Of a stretch of 64,000 nt of DNA, positions 7,889-17,091 are shown piece by piece. This stretch comes from Halobacterium wangiae (GTDB taxonomy: Archaea; Halobacteriota; Halobacteria; Halobacteriales; Halobacteriaceae): NCBI RefSeq assembly GCF_021249345.1, contig NZ_CP089588.1:620001-684000 (forward strand), written 5' to 3'. The notes under the pieces were generated by a model, which was given only the letters and a program-made list of their open reading frames with translations, did not search any database and was not told where the DNA came from. Numbering within the stretch: the first letter of the stretch is position 1; each line of letters starts with the position of its first letter. The translations under genes were made by a program, and so were the position numbers.

Positions 7889-8311
7889 ATGAGCACGGAA
7901 TACCGAACCGGCCGCGAGGGTGAGTTCACCTACCGCGGTCACGAACTCGACGAGCTGCAGGATATGAGCCTGGAGGAAGTCGCGGAACTGCTCCCCGCAC
8001 GTCAGCGGCGAACTATCACCCGTGGGCTGTCCGACCAGCACCAGAAGGTGCTCGAGGAAGCCCGCGAATCGACGGCCGAGGAGACGGCGAACGACCCGAT
8101 CCGGACCCACCTGCGCGACATGCCGGTGCTGCCGGACTTCGTCGGCCTGACGTTCGCGGTCTACAGCGGACAGGAGTTCGAGCGCGTCGAGGTCCAACCC
8201 GAGATGATCGGGCACTACCTCGGCGAGTTCCAGCTGACCCGGAACTCGGTCGAACACGGGCAGGCGGGCATCGGCGCGACCCGCTCCTCGAAGTTCGTGC
8301 CGCTCAAATAA
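7889..8311 (+). CDS. rps19: Ribosomal protein uS19
   Basis: A 140-residue archaeal S19 starting [20 protein letters not shown]. The core [20 protein letters not shown] and the C-terminal [14 protein letters not shown] are diagnostic. It binds the 30S head with S13. The ATG at 7889 is 2 bases after the rpl2 stop; a longer in-frame reading from 7721 lies inside rpl2 and has rpl2-shadow composition, so it was not used. Confidence 0.96.
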   Translation: MSTEYRTGREGEFTYRGHELDELQDMSLEEVAELLPARQRRTITRGLSDQHQKVLEEARESTAEETANDPIRTHLRDMPVLPDFVGLTFAVYSGQEFERVEVQPEMIGHYLGEFQLTRNSVEHGQAGIGATRSSKFVPLK

Positions 8312-8314
8312 ACC

Positions 8315-8791
8315 ATGGGAATCAGCTACAGCGTGGACACCGACCCGGACGTATCCGCGAGAGCGATGCTCCGAGAACGGCCCATCAGCCTGAAGCACAG
8401 CAAAGCCATCGCCCGAGAGATCAAGGGCCGGACGGTCGCCGAGGCGCGAGAGTACCTCGACGCCGTCGTCAACGAGGAGCAGTCGGTGCCGTTCAAGCAG
8501 CACAACAGCGGCGTCGGCCACCGGAACGACATCGAGGGCTGGGACGCCGGGCGCTACCCGGAGAAGGCCTCGAAGGACTTCCTGAAGCTCCTCTCGAACG
8601 TGGCGAACAACGCCGACCAGCAGGGCTTCGACGCCGACGAGATGGTCGTCACGCACGTCGCCCCGCACAAGGTCGACGAGAGCCAGGGCCGCAAGCCCCG
8701 CGCGATGGGGAAGGCGGACCCGTGGAATACCACCCTCTGTGACGTCGAACTCGTCGTCACCGAACCCGACGCCGAGGAGGTGAGCGCGTAA
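8315..8791 (+). CDS. rpl22: Ribosomal protein uL22
   Basis: A 158-residue protein starting MGISYSVDTDPDVSARAML, with LRERPISLKHSKAIAREIKG and the tunnel-lining hairpin region THVAPHKVDESQGRKPRAMG (about 109-128). L22 spans all 23S rRNA domains and shapes the exit tunnel. Its stop overlaps the rps3 start by one base. Confidence 0.96.
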   Translation: MGISYSVDTDPDVSARAMLRERPISLKHSKAIAREIKGRTVAEAREYLDAVVNEEQSVPFKQHNSGVGHRNDIEGWDAGRYPEKASKDFLKLLSNVANNADQQGFDADEMVVTHVAPHKVDESQGRKPRAMGKADPWNTTLCDVELVVTEPDAEEVSA

Positions 8792-9807
8792 TGGCCGACG
8801 AGATGCAGTTCATCGAGCAGGGCCTCCAGCGCTCCCAGATCGACGAGTTCTTCGCCACCGAACTGGCTCGCGCCGGCTACGGCGGCATGGAACTCGCACC
8901 GACGCCGATGGGGATGCAGATCGTCCTGAAGGCCGAGAAGCCCGGGATGGTCATCGGCAAGGGCGGGAAGAACATCCGGAAGATCACCACCCAGCTCGAG
9001 GAGCGATTCGACCTCGAGGACCCGCAGATCGACGTACAGGAGGTCGACGAACCCGACCTCAACGCACAGATCGTCGCGGACCGCCTCGCGAACGCGCTCG
9101 AACGCGGCTGGTACTTCCGGAAGGCCGGTCACACGACCATCGACCGCATCATGGACGCCGGCGCACTCGGCGCCGAGATCGTCCTCAGCGGGAAGGTCAC
9201 CGGCAACCGCGGCCGCGTCGAGAAGTTCAACCGCGGCTACATCAAGCACAACGGCGAACCCGCCGAGGAGATCGTCGACCACGGCAAAGGTGTCGCGGTG
9301 ATGAAACTCGGCACCATCGGCGTGAGCGTGAAGATCATCCCGCCGAACGCGAAGCTCCCCGACGACTTCGAGATCCAGGAGGAGGCCGACATCGAGGACC
9401 TCGTCGTCGACGAAGCCGAGGCCGACGAGGAACTCGAAGACCTCCTCGAAGGCGAGGGCGAGGCCCCCGCCGACGAGGCCGAGGCCGAGGAGGCCGACGC
9501 CGCGGCGGAGGCCGACGTAGAGGCCGCCGTCGAGGAGATCGTCGAGGAGGACGTCGAGGTCGAGGAGGGCGCGTTGTCCACCTCGCCGCCGGACGCCGAG
9601 GGTGACGTCGAGGAGGAACTCGACGAACTCGCCTCCGAGGTCGAGGCCGAGGAAGAGTTCGACGACGTCGACGAGTCGGCGGAGGAGACCGCCGAGGCCC
9701 TCATCGACGAGATGGAAGCAGCGGACGACGCCGAGGCCGAGGAGGCCGAAGCGGAGACCGACGACGAGACCGAAGACGACGCGGACACCGAGGAGGGTGA
9801 GGAGTAA
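8791..9807 (+). CDS. rps3: Ribosomal protein uS3 with long acidic C-terminal tail
   Basis: A 338-residue S3. The first 200 residues are the normal protein, with a type II KH domain carrying [13 protein letters not shown] (about 51-63) and a C-terminal domain near [19 protein letters not shown]. From about residue 200 to the end the chain is almost only Glu, Asp and Ala. Such acidic tails on S3 are seen in haloarchaea, although this one is long. GGAGGTGA at 8776-8783 lies 7 bases before the ATG. S3 forms the mRNA entry channel and binds the 30S head. Confidence 0.95.
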   Translation: MADEMQFIEQGLQRSQIDEFFATELARAGYGGMELAPTPMGMQIVLKAEKPGMVIGKGGKNIRKITTQLEERFDLEDPQIDVQEVDEPDLNAQIVADRLANALERGWYFRKAGHTTIDRIMDAGALGAEIVLSGKVTGNRGRVEKFNRGYIKHNGEPAEEIVDHGKGVAVMKLGTIGVSVKIIPPNAKLPDDFEIQEEADIEDLVVDEAEADEELEDLLEGEGEAPADEAEAEEADAAAEADVEAAVEEIVEEDVEVEEGALSTSPPDAEGDVEEELDELASEVEAEEEFDDVDESAEETAEALIDEMEAADDAEAEEAEAETDDETEDDADTEEGEE

Positions 9808-10028
9808 TGGCGATTCTCCACACCCAGGAGATCCGCGACATGACGCCCGCAGAACGCGAGGCGGAACTCGAGGACATCGAGACGGAGCTGCTGAACGCCA
9901 AGGCCGTGAAGGCTGCCGGTGGCGCCCCGGAGAACCCGGGTCGCATCAGCGAACTCCGCCGGACTGTCGCCCGGATCAAGACGATCCAGCGAGAGGAAGG
10001 CGACCTCGACGAGACAGACGAGAGCTAA
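9807..10028 (+). CDS. rpl29: Ribosomal protein uL29
   Basis: A 73-residue helical hairpin protein starting [20 protein letters not shown], with [16 protein letters not shown] near the end, typical of archaeal L29. It sits beside L23 at the tunnel exit. Its ATG shares one base with the rps3 stop codon, and one base separates its stop from rnp1. Confidence 0.95.
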   Translation: MAILHTQEIRDMTPAEREAELEDIETELLNAKAVKAAGGAPENPGRISELRRTVARIKTIQREEGDLDETDES

Positions 10029-10029
10029 G

Positions 10030-10416
10030 ATGACAGTGACACCCGAGACGCTACCGCGACACGAACTCGTCGGCCTGCACGTGCGGGTCGCCGAGTCGAC
10101 CGACCCCTCGCGGGTCGGCATCGAGGGGCGCGTCGTCCGCGAGACGATGCGCACCCTAGTTATCGACACCGGGTCGAACAGCGGCGACAGCGACGCGGGT
10201 GTCAAGCAGGTTCCCAAGCGGGGAGCCAGATTCACGTTCCGACTCACAGATGAAGCTGCGGTCGCCGCCAAGGCGACCGGGACCGCGTCCAAACCTGCAG
10301 GTGGCGAGAGCCAAACCACTGGCGAGGGCGTGGCCTACGTTACGGTGGATGGGGTCGCGTTGCTCTCACGACCAGCGTTACGCTCCGAGACAGGAGTTGA
10401 TTCGAAATGGCGATAG
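10030..10416 (+). CDS. rnp1: Ribonuclease P protein component 1 (Rpp29/Pop4)
   Basis: A 128-residue protein: [20 protein letters not shown] starts an Sm-like barrel, followed by [19 protein letters not shown] and, after an insertion rich in Gly/Ser/Ala, FTFRL. Rpp29 supports catalytic RNase P RNA in 5'-tRNA processing. Archaeal rnp1 commonly sits between rpl29 and rps17, exactly as here. The start at 10030, one base after rpl29, fits the family's N-terminus. Its end overlaps rps17 by 10 bases. Confidence 0.92.
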   Translation: MTVTPETLPRHELVGLHVRVAESTDPSRVGIEGRVVRETMRTLVIDTGSNSGDSDAGVKQVPKRGARFTFRLTDEAAVAAKATGTASKPAGGESQTTGEGVAYVTVDGVALLSRPALRSETGVDSKWR

Positions 10417-10736
10417 GACTGAACGTAACAGAACCGGAGGGCACGTGCACCGACGGGAACTGTCCCTTCCACGGAAGTCTTTCCGTGCGAGGACAGGTTC
10501 TCGAAGGCGAAGTGGCCTCCACAGACATGGACAAGACCATCGTCGTCGAGCGCGAATACGACGTATTCGTGCCGAAGTACGACCGCTACATGAAACGGCG
10601 GTCCCGCGTTCCGGCGCACGCGCCGGAGTGCTTCGACATCGAAGTCGGCGACACGGTCAGCATCGCAGAAACCCGACCGCTCTCGAAGACCAAGTCCCAC
10701 GTGGTCGTCGAAGTCACCGGCGGAGGTGACGCCTGA
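10407..10736 (+). CDS. rps17: Ribosomal protein uS17
   Basis: A 109-residue S17 starting [20 protein letters not shown], the archaeal form with two N-terminal cysteines. The OB-fold block [21 protein letters not shown] (split here as [12 protein letters not shown] and VFVPKYDRY) and the loop [20 protein letters not shown] are diagnostic. It binds 16S rRNA early. It overlaps rnp1 by 10 bases and rpl14 by one. Confidence 0.96.
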   Translation: MAIGLNVTEPEGTCTDGNCPFHGSLSVRGQVLEGEVASTDMDKTIVVEREYDVFVPKYDRYMKRRSRVPAHAPECFDIEVGDTVSIAETRPLSKTKSHVVVEVTGGGDA

Positions 10737-11134
10737 TGGAAGCCATCAAGGCAGACGTCACGCAGGGCCTGGAGAAGGGCTCGCTCATCACGTGCGCCGA
10801 CAACACTGGCGCACGCGAGCTCAAGATCACGAGCGTGTCAGGGTACCAGGGAACGAAGAACCGCCACCCGAAGGCCGGGCTGGGCGACAAGGTCACCGTC
10901 TCGGTGACCAAGGGGACGCCGGAGATGCGCCGTCAGGTGCTCGAAGCCGTCGTCGTTCGCCAGCGCAAGGCCATCCGTCGACCGGACGGGACGCGCGTGA
11001 AGTTCGAGGACAACGCCGCGGTCATCATCGACGACCTCGGCGAGCCTCGCGGGACCGAGATCAAGGGTCCCATCTCGCGCGAAGTGGCGGAACGGTACGG
11101 TACCATCGCGAGTACCGCGACGATGATCGTATAG
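10736..11134 (+). CDS. rpl14: Ribosomal protein uL14
   Basis: A 132-residue L14 starting [20 protein letters not shown]. Conserved blocks are [43 protein letters not shown] and the C-terminal [20 protein letters not shown]14 contributes to the intersubunit bridge with 16S rRNA helix 14 and to initiation-factor 6 binding. GGAGGTGA (10722-10729), 6 bases before the ATG, confirms the start. Confidence 0.97.
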   Translation: MEAIKADVTQGLEKGSLITCADNTGARELKITSVSGYQGTKNRHPKAGLGDKVTVSVTKGTPEMRRQVLEAVVVRQRKAIRRPDGTRVKFEDNAAVIIDDLGEPRGTEIKGPISREVAERYGTIASTATMIV

Positions 11135-11137
11135 ACA

Positions 11138-11494
11138 ATGACCGAACAACCACACAAACAGCGAAACCGCACGGAGCGCGCGTCGCTGCACGAGCGTCAC
11201 AAGCAGGTGCGGGCGCACCTCTCCGAGGACCTCCGTGAGGAGTACGGACAGCGTCGCGTCCGCGTCAACGTCGGCGACACCGTCGAAGTGATGCGTGGCG
11301 ACTACGCCGGCGAGGAGGGCGAGGTCATCGACGTCGACCTCCGCGAGGCGTCGGTGTCCGTCGAGGACGTCACCGTCGAGAAGGCGGACGGCGAGGAAGT
11401 GCCTCGCACGATGGACGCGAGTAACCTCCGCGTCACCGACCTCGACCTCGAAGACGACGTGCGCGCCGAGCGACTGGAAGGTGACAACGAATGA
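11138..11494 (+). CDS. rpl24: Ribosomal protein uL24
   Basis: A 118-residue archaeal L24. The basic start [20 protein letters not shown] is followed by a KOW motif, [20 protein letters not shown] (about 46-65). L24 is an assembly-initiator protein of the large subunit near the tunnel exit. The last four bases overlap rps4e (ATGA), so the two are probably coupled. Confidence 0.96.
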   Translation: MTEQPHKQRNRTERASLHERHKQVRAHLSEDLREEYGQRRVRVNVGDTVEVMRGDYAGEEGEVIDVDLREASVSVEDVTVEKADGEEVPRTMDASNLRVTDLDLEDDVRAERLEGDNE

Positions 11495-12189
11495 CGAACC
11501 ACCAGAAGCGACTCTCGGTACCGAAGTCCTGGCCTGTCGAGCGGAAGACGGAGACGTTCACCGCGAAGGCCGGGGCCGGTCCGCACGGCGAGTCGGGCGT
11601 TCCGCTCGTCGTCGTGCTCCGGGACGTCCTGGGCTACGTCGACGACAGCAGCGAGGCGCAGTACGCCATCAACACGGACGGCGTGCTCGTCAACGGCGGC
11701 TCCGTCGGCGACGTCAAACGCCCCATCGGGATGTTCGACATCCTGGCGTTCCCGGCGCGCGACGAGTACTACCGGGTCTTCCCGGACGAGGGCGGCCGCC
11801 TCGGACTCACGCCGATCGAAGCGGACGCGGCGGACAGCAAACTGAACAAGGTCGAGGACAAGACGACCGTCGCCGGCGGGAAGACGCAGCTGAACTTCCA
11901 CGACGGCTCGAACCTGCTGGTCGAGGACGACTCGTTCAGCGGGGGCGACTCCGTCGTCGTCGAGAACGAGACCAACGAGATCGTCGCCCACTTCGAATAC
12001 GAGGAGGGCGCGCTCGTCACCGCTGTCGCCGGCCAGCACGCCGGCGAGATCGGTACGGTCGAGGAGATCACCGTCCAGCCCGGCAGCGCGGAGAACACCG
12101 TCCGCGTCGAGACCGAGGAGGACGCCTTCGAGACCGTCGAGGAGTACGTCGTCGTCATCGACGAGAACTTCGTGGGTGATGACGAATGA
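11491..12189 (+). CDS. rps4e: Ribosomal protein eS4
   Basis: A 232-residue protein found only in archaea and eukaryotes. [19 protein letters not shown] starts the RNA-binding N-terminus, an S4-like domain surrounds [20 protein letters not shown] (about 56-75), and a KOW-like segment [20 protein letters not shown] is near residues 168-187. It overlaps rpl24 and rpl5 by four bases each. The position between L24 and L5 is archaea-specific. Confidence 0.96.
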   Translation: MTNHQKRLSVPKSWPVERKTETFTAKAGAGPHGESGVPLVVVLRDVLGYVDDSSEAQYAINTDGVLVNGGSVGDVKRPIGMFDILAFPARDEYYRVFPDEGGRLGLTPIEADAADSKLNKVEDKTTVAGGKTQLNFHDGSNLLVEDDSFSGGDSVVVENETNEIVAHFEYEEGALVTAVAGQHAGEIGTVEEITVQPGSAENTVRVETEEDAFETVEEYVVVIDENFVGDDE

Positions 12190-12716
12190 GCGAGAGCGAG
12201 ACAGAGGCCGAGTTCCACGAGATGCGCGAACCGCGCATCGAGAAGGTCGTCGTCCACATGGGCGTCGGTCGCGGTGGGGTCGACCTCCAGAACGCCGAGG
12301 ACATCCTCTACGAGATCACGAACCAGGAGACGGTCCGCACGACCGCCAAGCGGACCGAACCCGAGTTCGGCATCCGCGAGGGTGACCCGATCGGTACGAA
12401 GGTCACGCTCCGCGGCGAGGACGCCGACGACTTCCTCGACCGAGCGCTCCCGGCCGCCGACCTGGCGAAGCGCCAGTTCGACGACACGGGCAACGTGAGC
12501 TTCGGCATCGACGAGCACACGGAGTTCCCCAGCCAGGAGTACGACCCGAACATCGGAATCTACGGGCTCGACGTCACCGTCAACCTCGTACGCCCGGGCT
12601 ACCGGGTCGCCAAGCGCGACCAGGCTTCCCGGCAGATTCCGTCGAACCACCGACTCGACCCCGAGGACGCAGTCGCGTACCTCGAATCTAACTTCGACGT
12701 GGAGGTCAACGAATGA
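12186..12716 (+). CDS. rpl5: Ribosomal protein uL5
   Basis: A 176-residue archaeal L5: [19 protein letters not shown] (about 13-31), [19 protein letters not shown] and [19 protein letters not shown] are the recognisable blocks. It binds 5S rRNA and contacts P-site tRNA. The ATG at 12186 overlaps the rps4e stop. It ends four bases inside rps14. Confidence 0.96.
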   Translation: MSESETEAEFHEMREPRIEKVVVHMGVGRGGVDLQNAEDILYEITNQETVRTTAKRTEPEFGIREGDPIGTKVTLRGEDADDFLDRALPAADLAKRQFDDTGNVSFGIDEHTEFPSQEYDPNIGIYGLDVTVNLVRPGYRVAKRDQASRQIPSNHRLDPEDAVAYLESNFDVEVNE

Positions 12717-12868
12717 GCGAGACGGACGAAGCAACGGAGACGGGCCAGACACACGAGTGCCGACGCTGTGGCCGCAACCAGGGCCTCGTCGGCAAGTACG
12801 ACATCTGGCTGTGTCGACAGTGCTTCCGCGAGATCGCCCGCTCGATGGGCTTCAAGAAGTACAGCTAA
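12713..12868 (+). CDS. rps14: Ribosomal protein uS14, zinc-binding form
   Basis: A 51-residue protein, the short zinc-binding type. Two CxxC pairs, HECRRCGR (about 15-22) and WLCRQCFRE (about 32-40), make the zinc site, and the chain ends MGFKKYS as in other archaea. GGAGGT at 12701-12706 lies 6 bases before the ATG, which overlaps the rpl5 stop by four bases. It binds the 30S head between S3 and S10. Confidence 0.96.
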   Translation: MSETDEATETGQTHECRRCGRNQGLVGKYDIWLCRQCFREIARSMGFKKYS

Positions 12869-12870
12869 CA

Positions 12871-13263
12871 ATGACGGCAAACGACCCCCTGTCCGACGCA
12901 CTCTCCGGCCTCGACAACGCCGAGAGCGTCGGGCATCTCACGCATACGGTAGAGCCCGCCTCGAACATGGTCGGCTCCGTCCTCGAGGTCTTCTACGACC
13001 GCGGGTACATCGACGGCTTCGAGTTCGTCGACGACGGGAAGGCCGGCCGATTCGAGGTCGAACTGAAAGGTGCCATCAACGAGTGTGGCCCCGTGAACCC
13101 GCGGTACTCCGTGGGTGCCGAGGACTTCGAGCAGTGGGAGAAGCGATACCTCCCCGCTCGCGACTACGGTTCGCTCGTCGTCACGACGAGCCACGGTATC
13201 ATGAGCCACTACGAAGCCCGAGAGGAGGGCGTCGGTGGCCAGGTTATCGCGTACGTATACTAA
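12871..13263 (+). CDS. rps8: Ribosomal protein uS8
   Basis: A 130-residue S8 starting MTANDPLSDALSGLDNAESV. The C-terminal GSLVVTTSHGIMSHYEAREE contains the family signature region that binds 16S rRNA helix 21. The ATG at 12871 is two bases after rps14; a longer upstream reading lies within rps14 in another frame and was discarded. Confidence 0.96.
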   Translation: MTANDPLSDALSGLDNAESVGHLTHTVEPASNMVGSVLEVFYDRGYIDGFEFVDDGKAGRFEVELKGAINECGPVNPRYSVGAEDFEQWEKRYLPARDYGSLVVTTSHGIMSHYEAREEGVGGQVIAYVY

Positions 13264-13265
13264 CA

Positions 13266-13802
13266 ATGGCACGAGTCGAAATCGAAATTCCGGACGACGT
13301 GACGGCGGAGGTCGACCACCTCGACCTCTCCGTCGAGGGCCCCGAGGGGTCCGTGTCACGGCGCCTCTGGTACCCGGACGTCAGCGTCTCCGTCGAGGAC
13401 GGCGCAGTCGTCATCGCCAGCGACGCCGAGGACGCCAAGACGATGTCCACCGTCGGGACCTTCGAGAGTCACGTGGAGAACATGTTCCACGGCGTCACCG
13501 AAGGCTGGGAGTACCGACTGCAGGTCCACTACTCTCACTTCCCGATGCAGGTCGAAGCGGAAGGCGAGGAGATCGTCATCCAGAACTTCCTCGGCGAGAA
13601 GGCGCCCCGGCGCGCCCCCATCCGCGGCGACACGCAGGTCTCCGTGGACGGCGAGGAAGTGACCCTCAACGGCCCGAGTATCGAGGACGTCGGCCAGACG
13701 GCGGCCGACATCGAACAGCTCACGCGCGTCACCGACAAGGACACACGCGTGTTCCAGGACGGCGTGTACATCGTCGAGAAACCCAGCAAGGGAGGTGCCT
13801 GA
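13266..13802 (+). CDS. rpl6: Ribosomal protein uL6
   Basis: A 178-residue L6 with two duplicated alpha/beta domains. MARVEIEIPDDVTAEVDHLD starts the first, and VQVHYSHFPMQ-like strand LQVHYSHFPMQVEAEGEEIV with NFLGEKAPRRAPIRGD starts the second. It binds the sarcin-ricin region where translation factors dock. It starts two bases after rps8 and ends three bases before rpl32e. Confidence 0.96.
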   Translation: MARVEIEIPDDVTAEVDHLDLSVEGPEGSVSRRLWYPDVSVSVEDGAVVIASDAEDAKTMSTVGTFESHVENMFHGVTEGWEYRLQVHYSHFPMQVEAEGEEIVIQNFLGEKAPRRAPIRGDTQVSVDGEEVTLNGPSIEDVGQTAADIEQLTRVTDKDTRVFQDGVYIVEKPSKGGA

Positions 13803-13805
13803 TAG

Positions 13806-14525
13806 ATGGCAGACGAAGACACCGCACCGGAGTCACTCGAGGACATCTCGGGTGTCGGCCCGTCGAAGGCCGAGGCGCTCCGCGACGCGGGCTACGACTC
13901 CGTCGAGGACGTGAAGGCGGCGAGCCAGAGCGACCTCGCGGACGTCGAGGGCATCGGCAACGCGCTCGCGGCCCGCGTGAAGGCAGACGTCGGCGGTCTC
14001 GAGGTCGAAGAAGACACCGAGGCGGAGGTCGAGGAGGCCGAACCCGAGGAGACCGAGGAGACCGAAGACGAGGACGTGGAGACGGAGCTCCGTCCCCGCG
14101 GCCTCGCGACGAAGACGCCGAACCTGAGCGACGACGAACAGCGGCTCCTCCAGAAGCGACGCCGCGAGGGGAAGCCGCAGTTCAACCGCCAGGACTACCA
14201 CAAGAAGAAGCGGACGCCGTCGTCGTGGCGCCGTCCCCGCGGCCAGCTATCGAAGCAGCGCCGCGGCATCAAGGGCAAGGGCGACAAAGTGGAGTCCGGC
14301 TTCCGCACGCCGAAGGCCGTCCGGGGCAAACACCCGAGCGGCTTCGAAGAGGTTCACGTCCACAACACGGACGACCTCGACGGCATCGACCCGGACACGG
14401 AGGCGGCCCGCATCGCCTCTAAGGTCGGCGCACGCAAGCGCGAACGCATCGAGGAGCAGGCAGAGGAGGCGGGCATCCGCGTCCTGAACCCGACCTACGT
14501 CGAAGTGGAGGTAGACAATGAGTGA
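13806..14525 (+). CDS. rpl32e: Ribosomal protein eL32 with N-terminal helix-hairpin-helix domain
   Basis: A 239-residue protein, about twice the size of the L32e core. Residues about 8-62 form a Rad51-like helix-hairpin-helix unit ([20 protein letters not shown], then [20 protein letters not shown]). An acidic linker (about 65-97) follows, then the L32e core from about 100, with [20 protein letters not shown] and [15 protein letters not shown]. The HhH extension is known from haloarchaeal L32e. GGAGGTG at 13791-13797 precedes the ATG. It overlaps rpl19e by 8 bases. Confidence 0.95.
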   Translation: MADEDTAPESLEDISGVGPSKAEALRDAGYDSVEDVKAASQSDLADVEGIGNALAARVKADVGGLEVEEDTEAEVEEAEPEETEETEDEDVETELRPRGLATKTPNLSDDEQRLLQKRRREGKPQFNRQDYHKKKRTPSSWRRPRGQLSKQRRGIKGKGDKVESGFRTPKAVRGKHPSGFEEVHVHNTDDLDGIDPDTEAARIASKVGARKRERIEEQAEEAGIRVLNPTYVEVEVDNE

Positions 14526-14967
14526 TCTGAGCGCACAGAAGCGACTCGCAGCGGACGTCCTCGACGTCGGCAAGGGTCGCGTCTGGTTCGACCCCGAGGC
14601 CCAGGGCGACATCGCGGAGGCCATCACCCGAGCGGACATCCGCGAGCTCGTCGAGGAGGGCACGATACAGGCAGAGACCAAGCGCGGGAACTCCCGCGGT
14701 CGCGCACGCGAACGCGACGAGAAGCGGTCCTACGGCCACCGCAAGGGCCCCGGCACCCGGAAGGGCAAGCAGGGCGCCCGGCAGAACAGCAAGGAGGCCT
14801 ACCAGGACCGCATCCGCGCACAGCGACGGACGCTGCGGGAACTCCGCGACGACGGTACCCTCACCGCGAGTGAGTACCGCGAACTGTACAACATGGCCAA
14901 CGGTGGCGAGTTCGACAGTGTCCGACGCCTCAAGAACTACATCGAAGACAACTACGGTGAGATCTAA
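14518..14967 (+). CDS. rpl19e: Ribosomal protein eL19
   Basis: A 149-residue archaeal/eukaryotic-type protein: [40 protein letters not shown] and the basic [19 protein letters not shown] are diagnostic. A long helical C-terminus contacts the small subunit. GGAGGT (14507-14512) lies 5 bases before the ATG, which is inside the end of rpl32e. Confidence 0.95.
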   Translation: MSDLSAQKRLAADVLDVGKGRVWFDPEAQGDIAEAITRADIRELVEEGTIQAETKRGNSRGRARERDEKRSYGHRKGPGTRKGKQGARQNSKEAYQDRIRAQRRTLRELRDDGTLTASEYRELYNMANGGEFDSVRRLKNYIEDNYGEI

Positions 14968-15518
14968 TGGCAACAGGACCACGCTACAAAGTGCCGATGC
15001 GGCGACGCCGCGAGGTCCGGACCGACTACCACCAGAGGTTGCGCCTCCTGAAGTCAGGGAAACCTCGGCTTGTCGCTCGGAAGAGCAACAGGCACGTCAC
15101 GGCGCAGCTGGTCGCGACCGGACCCGACGGCGACGAGACGATCGCGAGTGCACACTCCAGTGACCTCGAGGAGTACGGCTGGGAAGCCCCGACGGGCAAC
15201 CTCCCGGCCGCGTACCTCACGGGGCTGCTCGCTGGAACGCGCGCTCGGGAAGCCGGCGCGGAGGAGGGCGTACTCGACATCGGCCTCAACACCGCGACCC
15301 CCGGCTCGAAAGTGTTCGCGATCCAGGAGGGCGCGATAGACGCCGGCCTGGAGATCCCGCACAACGACTCGGTCCTCGCGGACTGGTCGCGCACCCGGGG
15401 CGAACACATCGCCGACTACGCAGAGACACTCGAGGAGCCGCTGTACGGCGGCGACTTCGACGCAACGGAGCTTCCCGAACACTTCGACGAAGTACGGGAA
15501 GCCATTCAGGAGGACTAA
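14967..15518 (+). CDS. rpl18: Ribosomal protein uL18
   Basis: A 183-residue L18 starting [20 protein letters not shown]. The blocks RLLKSGKPRLVARKSNRHV and AAYLTGLLAGTRAREAGAEE are typical of the archaeal L18/eukaryotic L5 group, which binds 5S rRNA. The start shares a base with the rpl19e stop. Confidence 0.96.
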   Translation: MATGPRYKVPMRRRREVRTDYHQRLRLLKSGKPRLVARKSNRHVTAQLVATGPDGDETIASAHSSDLEEYGWEAPTGNLPAAYLTGLLAGTRAREAGAEEGVLDIGLNTATPGSKVFAIQEGAIDAGLEIPHNDSVLADWSRTRGEHIADYAETLEEPLYGGDFDATELPEHFDEVREAIQED

Positions 15519-15521
15519 CAC

Positions 15522-16160
15522 ATGGGCTACAACGACACCTGGGAACCGAAGACGCGCCTGGGTCGCCTCGTCCAGGACGGCGAGATAGAGGACATGTCCG
15601 CCGCCCTCAACAGCGGGCTCCCGCTCAAGGAGCCGGAGATCGTCGACAACCTCATCCCGGGGCTCGACGACGAAGTGCTGGACATCAACATGGTCCAGCG
15701 CATGACGGACTCCGGCCGCCGAGTGAAGTTCCGCTGCGTGGTCGTCATCGGTAACCGTGACGGCTTCGTCGGCTACGCCGAAGGTCGCGACGACCAGGTC
15801 GGCGGCGCCATCCAGAAGGCGATCGAGGTCGCGAAACTGAACATCATCGACGTCTCGCGCGGCTGCGGGTCGTGGGAGTGTGGCTGTGGGCGACCCCACA
15901 CCGTCGCGCTCCGCACGACCGGCAAGGCGGGCAGCGTCGAGGTTGAACTGATTCCCGCCCCGCGTGGCCTCGGCCTCGCGGGCGGCGAGACGGTCCGACA
16001 CGTGCTTGAACTCGCGGGCATCGACGATATCTGGACGCGCTCCTCGGGGAAGACGCGGACGACGGTGAACTTCGCGAAGGCGACGTTCAACGCGCTCCGC
16101 AACACCGCCGAAGCGCGCGTGCCCGAACACGCTCGCGAGCAGCGCGAGGTGATCGAGTGA
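15522..16160 (+). CDS. rps5: Ribosomal protein uS5
   Basis: A 212-residue archaeal S5. The dsRNA-binding domain spans about 45-110 with [20 protein letters not shown], and [20 protein letters not shown] (about 107-126) is the cysteine-rich segment of archaeal S5. S5 acts in mRNA unwinding and decoding fidelity. It is three bases after rpl18 and overlaps rpl30 by one base. Confidence 0.96.
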   Translation: MGYNDTWEPKTRLGRLVQDGEIEDMSAALNSGLPLKEPEIVDNLIPGLDDEVLDINMVQRMTDSGRRVKFRCVVVIGNRDGFVGYAEGRDDQVGGAIQKAIEVAKLNIIDVSRGCGSWECGCGRPHTVALRTTGKAGSVEVELIPAPRGLGLAGGETVRHVLELAGIDDIWTRSSGKTRTTVNFAKATFNALRNTAEARVPEHAREQREVIE

Positions 16161-16624
16161 TGCGGGCGGTCGTCCAGGTCCGCGGTGACGTCAACATGAG
16201 CGGCGACGTCGTCGACACGCTGGAGATGCTCAACATCCACAGCGTCAACCACTGCGCGCTCGTCCCCGAGACGGAGACGTACGACGGGATGGTCGCGAAG
16301 GTCAACGACTTCGTGGCGTTCGGCGAACCGAGCCTCGACGTGCTCACCTCGCTGGTCGGTCGGCGCGGCGAACCCCTCGAGGGGAGCGCCGACATCGACG
16401 ACGAGTGGGTCGCCGAGAACACCGACTACGACGACGTCGACGACCTCGCACGCGCGCTCCTCGACGAGGAGACGACGCTGCGAGAGGCCGGGCTCGCGCC
16501 CGTCCTCCGACTGCACCCGCCGCGTGGCGGCCACGACGGCATCAAGCAGCCGGTCAGCGACGGCGGCCAGCTCGGAAAGCACACCACCGAGGAGATCGAC
16601 GACCTCCTCACCGACATGCGCTAA
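16160..16624 (+). CDS. rpl30: Ribosomal protein uL30
   Basis: A 154-residue archaeal L30, longer than the roughly 60-residue bacterial form. [20 protein letters not shown] and LEMLNIHSVNHCALVPETET form the ferredoxin-like core, and LRLHPPRGGHDGIKQP lies in the C-terminal extension. The ATG at 16160 overlaps the rps5 stop and is preferred over a GTG one codon upstream. Confidence 0.95.
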   Translation: MRAVVQVRGDVNMSGDVVDTLEMLNIHSVNHCALVPETETYDGMVAKVNDFVAFGEPSLDVLTSLVGRRGEPLEGSADIDDEWVAENTDYDDVDDLARALLDEETTLREAGLAPVLRLHPPRGGHDGIKQPVSDGGQLGKHTTEEIDDLLTDMR

Positions 16625-16626
16625 CC

Positions 16627-17088
16627 ATGACTAGCAAGAAACGACGACAACGCGGCTCCCGGACGCACGGCGGCGGCACCCACAAGAACCGCCGGGGCGC
16701 CGGCAATCGCGGCGGCCGTGGGCGTGCGGGTCGCAAGAAACACGAGCAACACAACTACGAAGACGTCGGCAAGAGCGGCTTCAAGCGCCCGGAGAAGACC
16801 GACCGGGACGTCGCCGAGGTGTCCGTCCAGAAGCTCGACGAGGACATCGCCCTGCTCGCGGCCGACGGGGTCGCCGAGGAGACCGACTTCGGCTACCGCG
16901 TCGACGCCCGCGACGTCGCCGAAGACGGCTGGGAGGCCGACGTGGTGAAGGTGCTCGGCGGTGGACAGGTGTACGAACAGCTCGAGGTGACGGCGGACGC
17001 GTTCTCCGCGGGCGCCGTCGAACTCATCGAGAGTGAGGGCGGCGACGCCGTCGTCTCCGAGCGCGGAGCGGAAGACAACGAGGAGTAA
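16627..17088 (+). CDS. rpl15: Ribosomal protein uL15
   Basis: A 153-residue L15. The N-terminal half is the basic, glycine-rich extension MTSKKRRQRGSRTHGGGTHK and AGNRGGRGRAGRKKHEQHN; the globular part follows with VKVLGGGQVYEQLEVTADAF (about 108-127). L15 is a late-assembly 50S protein. It starts two bases after rpl30 and ends three bases before secY. Confidence 0.95.
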   Translation: MTSKKRRQRGSRTHGGGTHKNRRGAGNRGGRGRAGRKKHEQHNYEDVGKSGFKRPEKTDRDVAEVSVQKLDEDIALLAADGVAEETDFGYRVDARDVAEDGWEADVVKVLGGGQVYEQLEVTADAFSAGAVELIESEGGDAVVSERGAEDNEE

Positions 17089-17091
17089 CCC

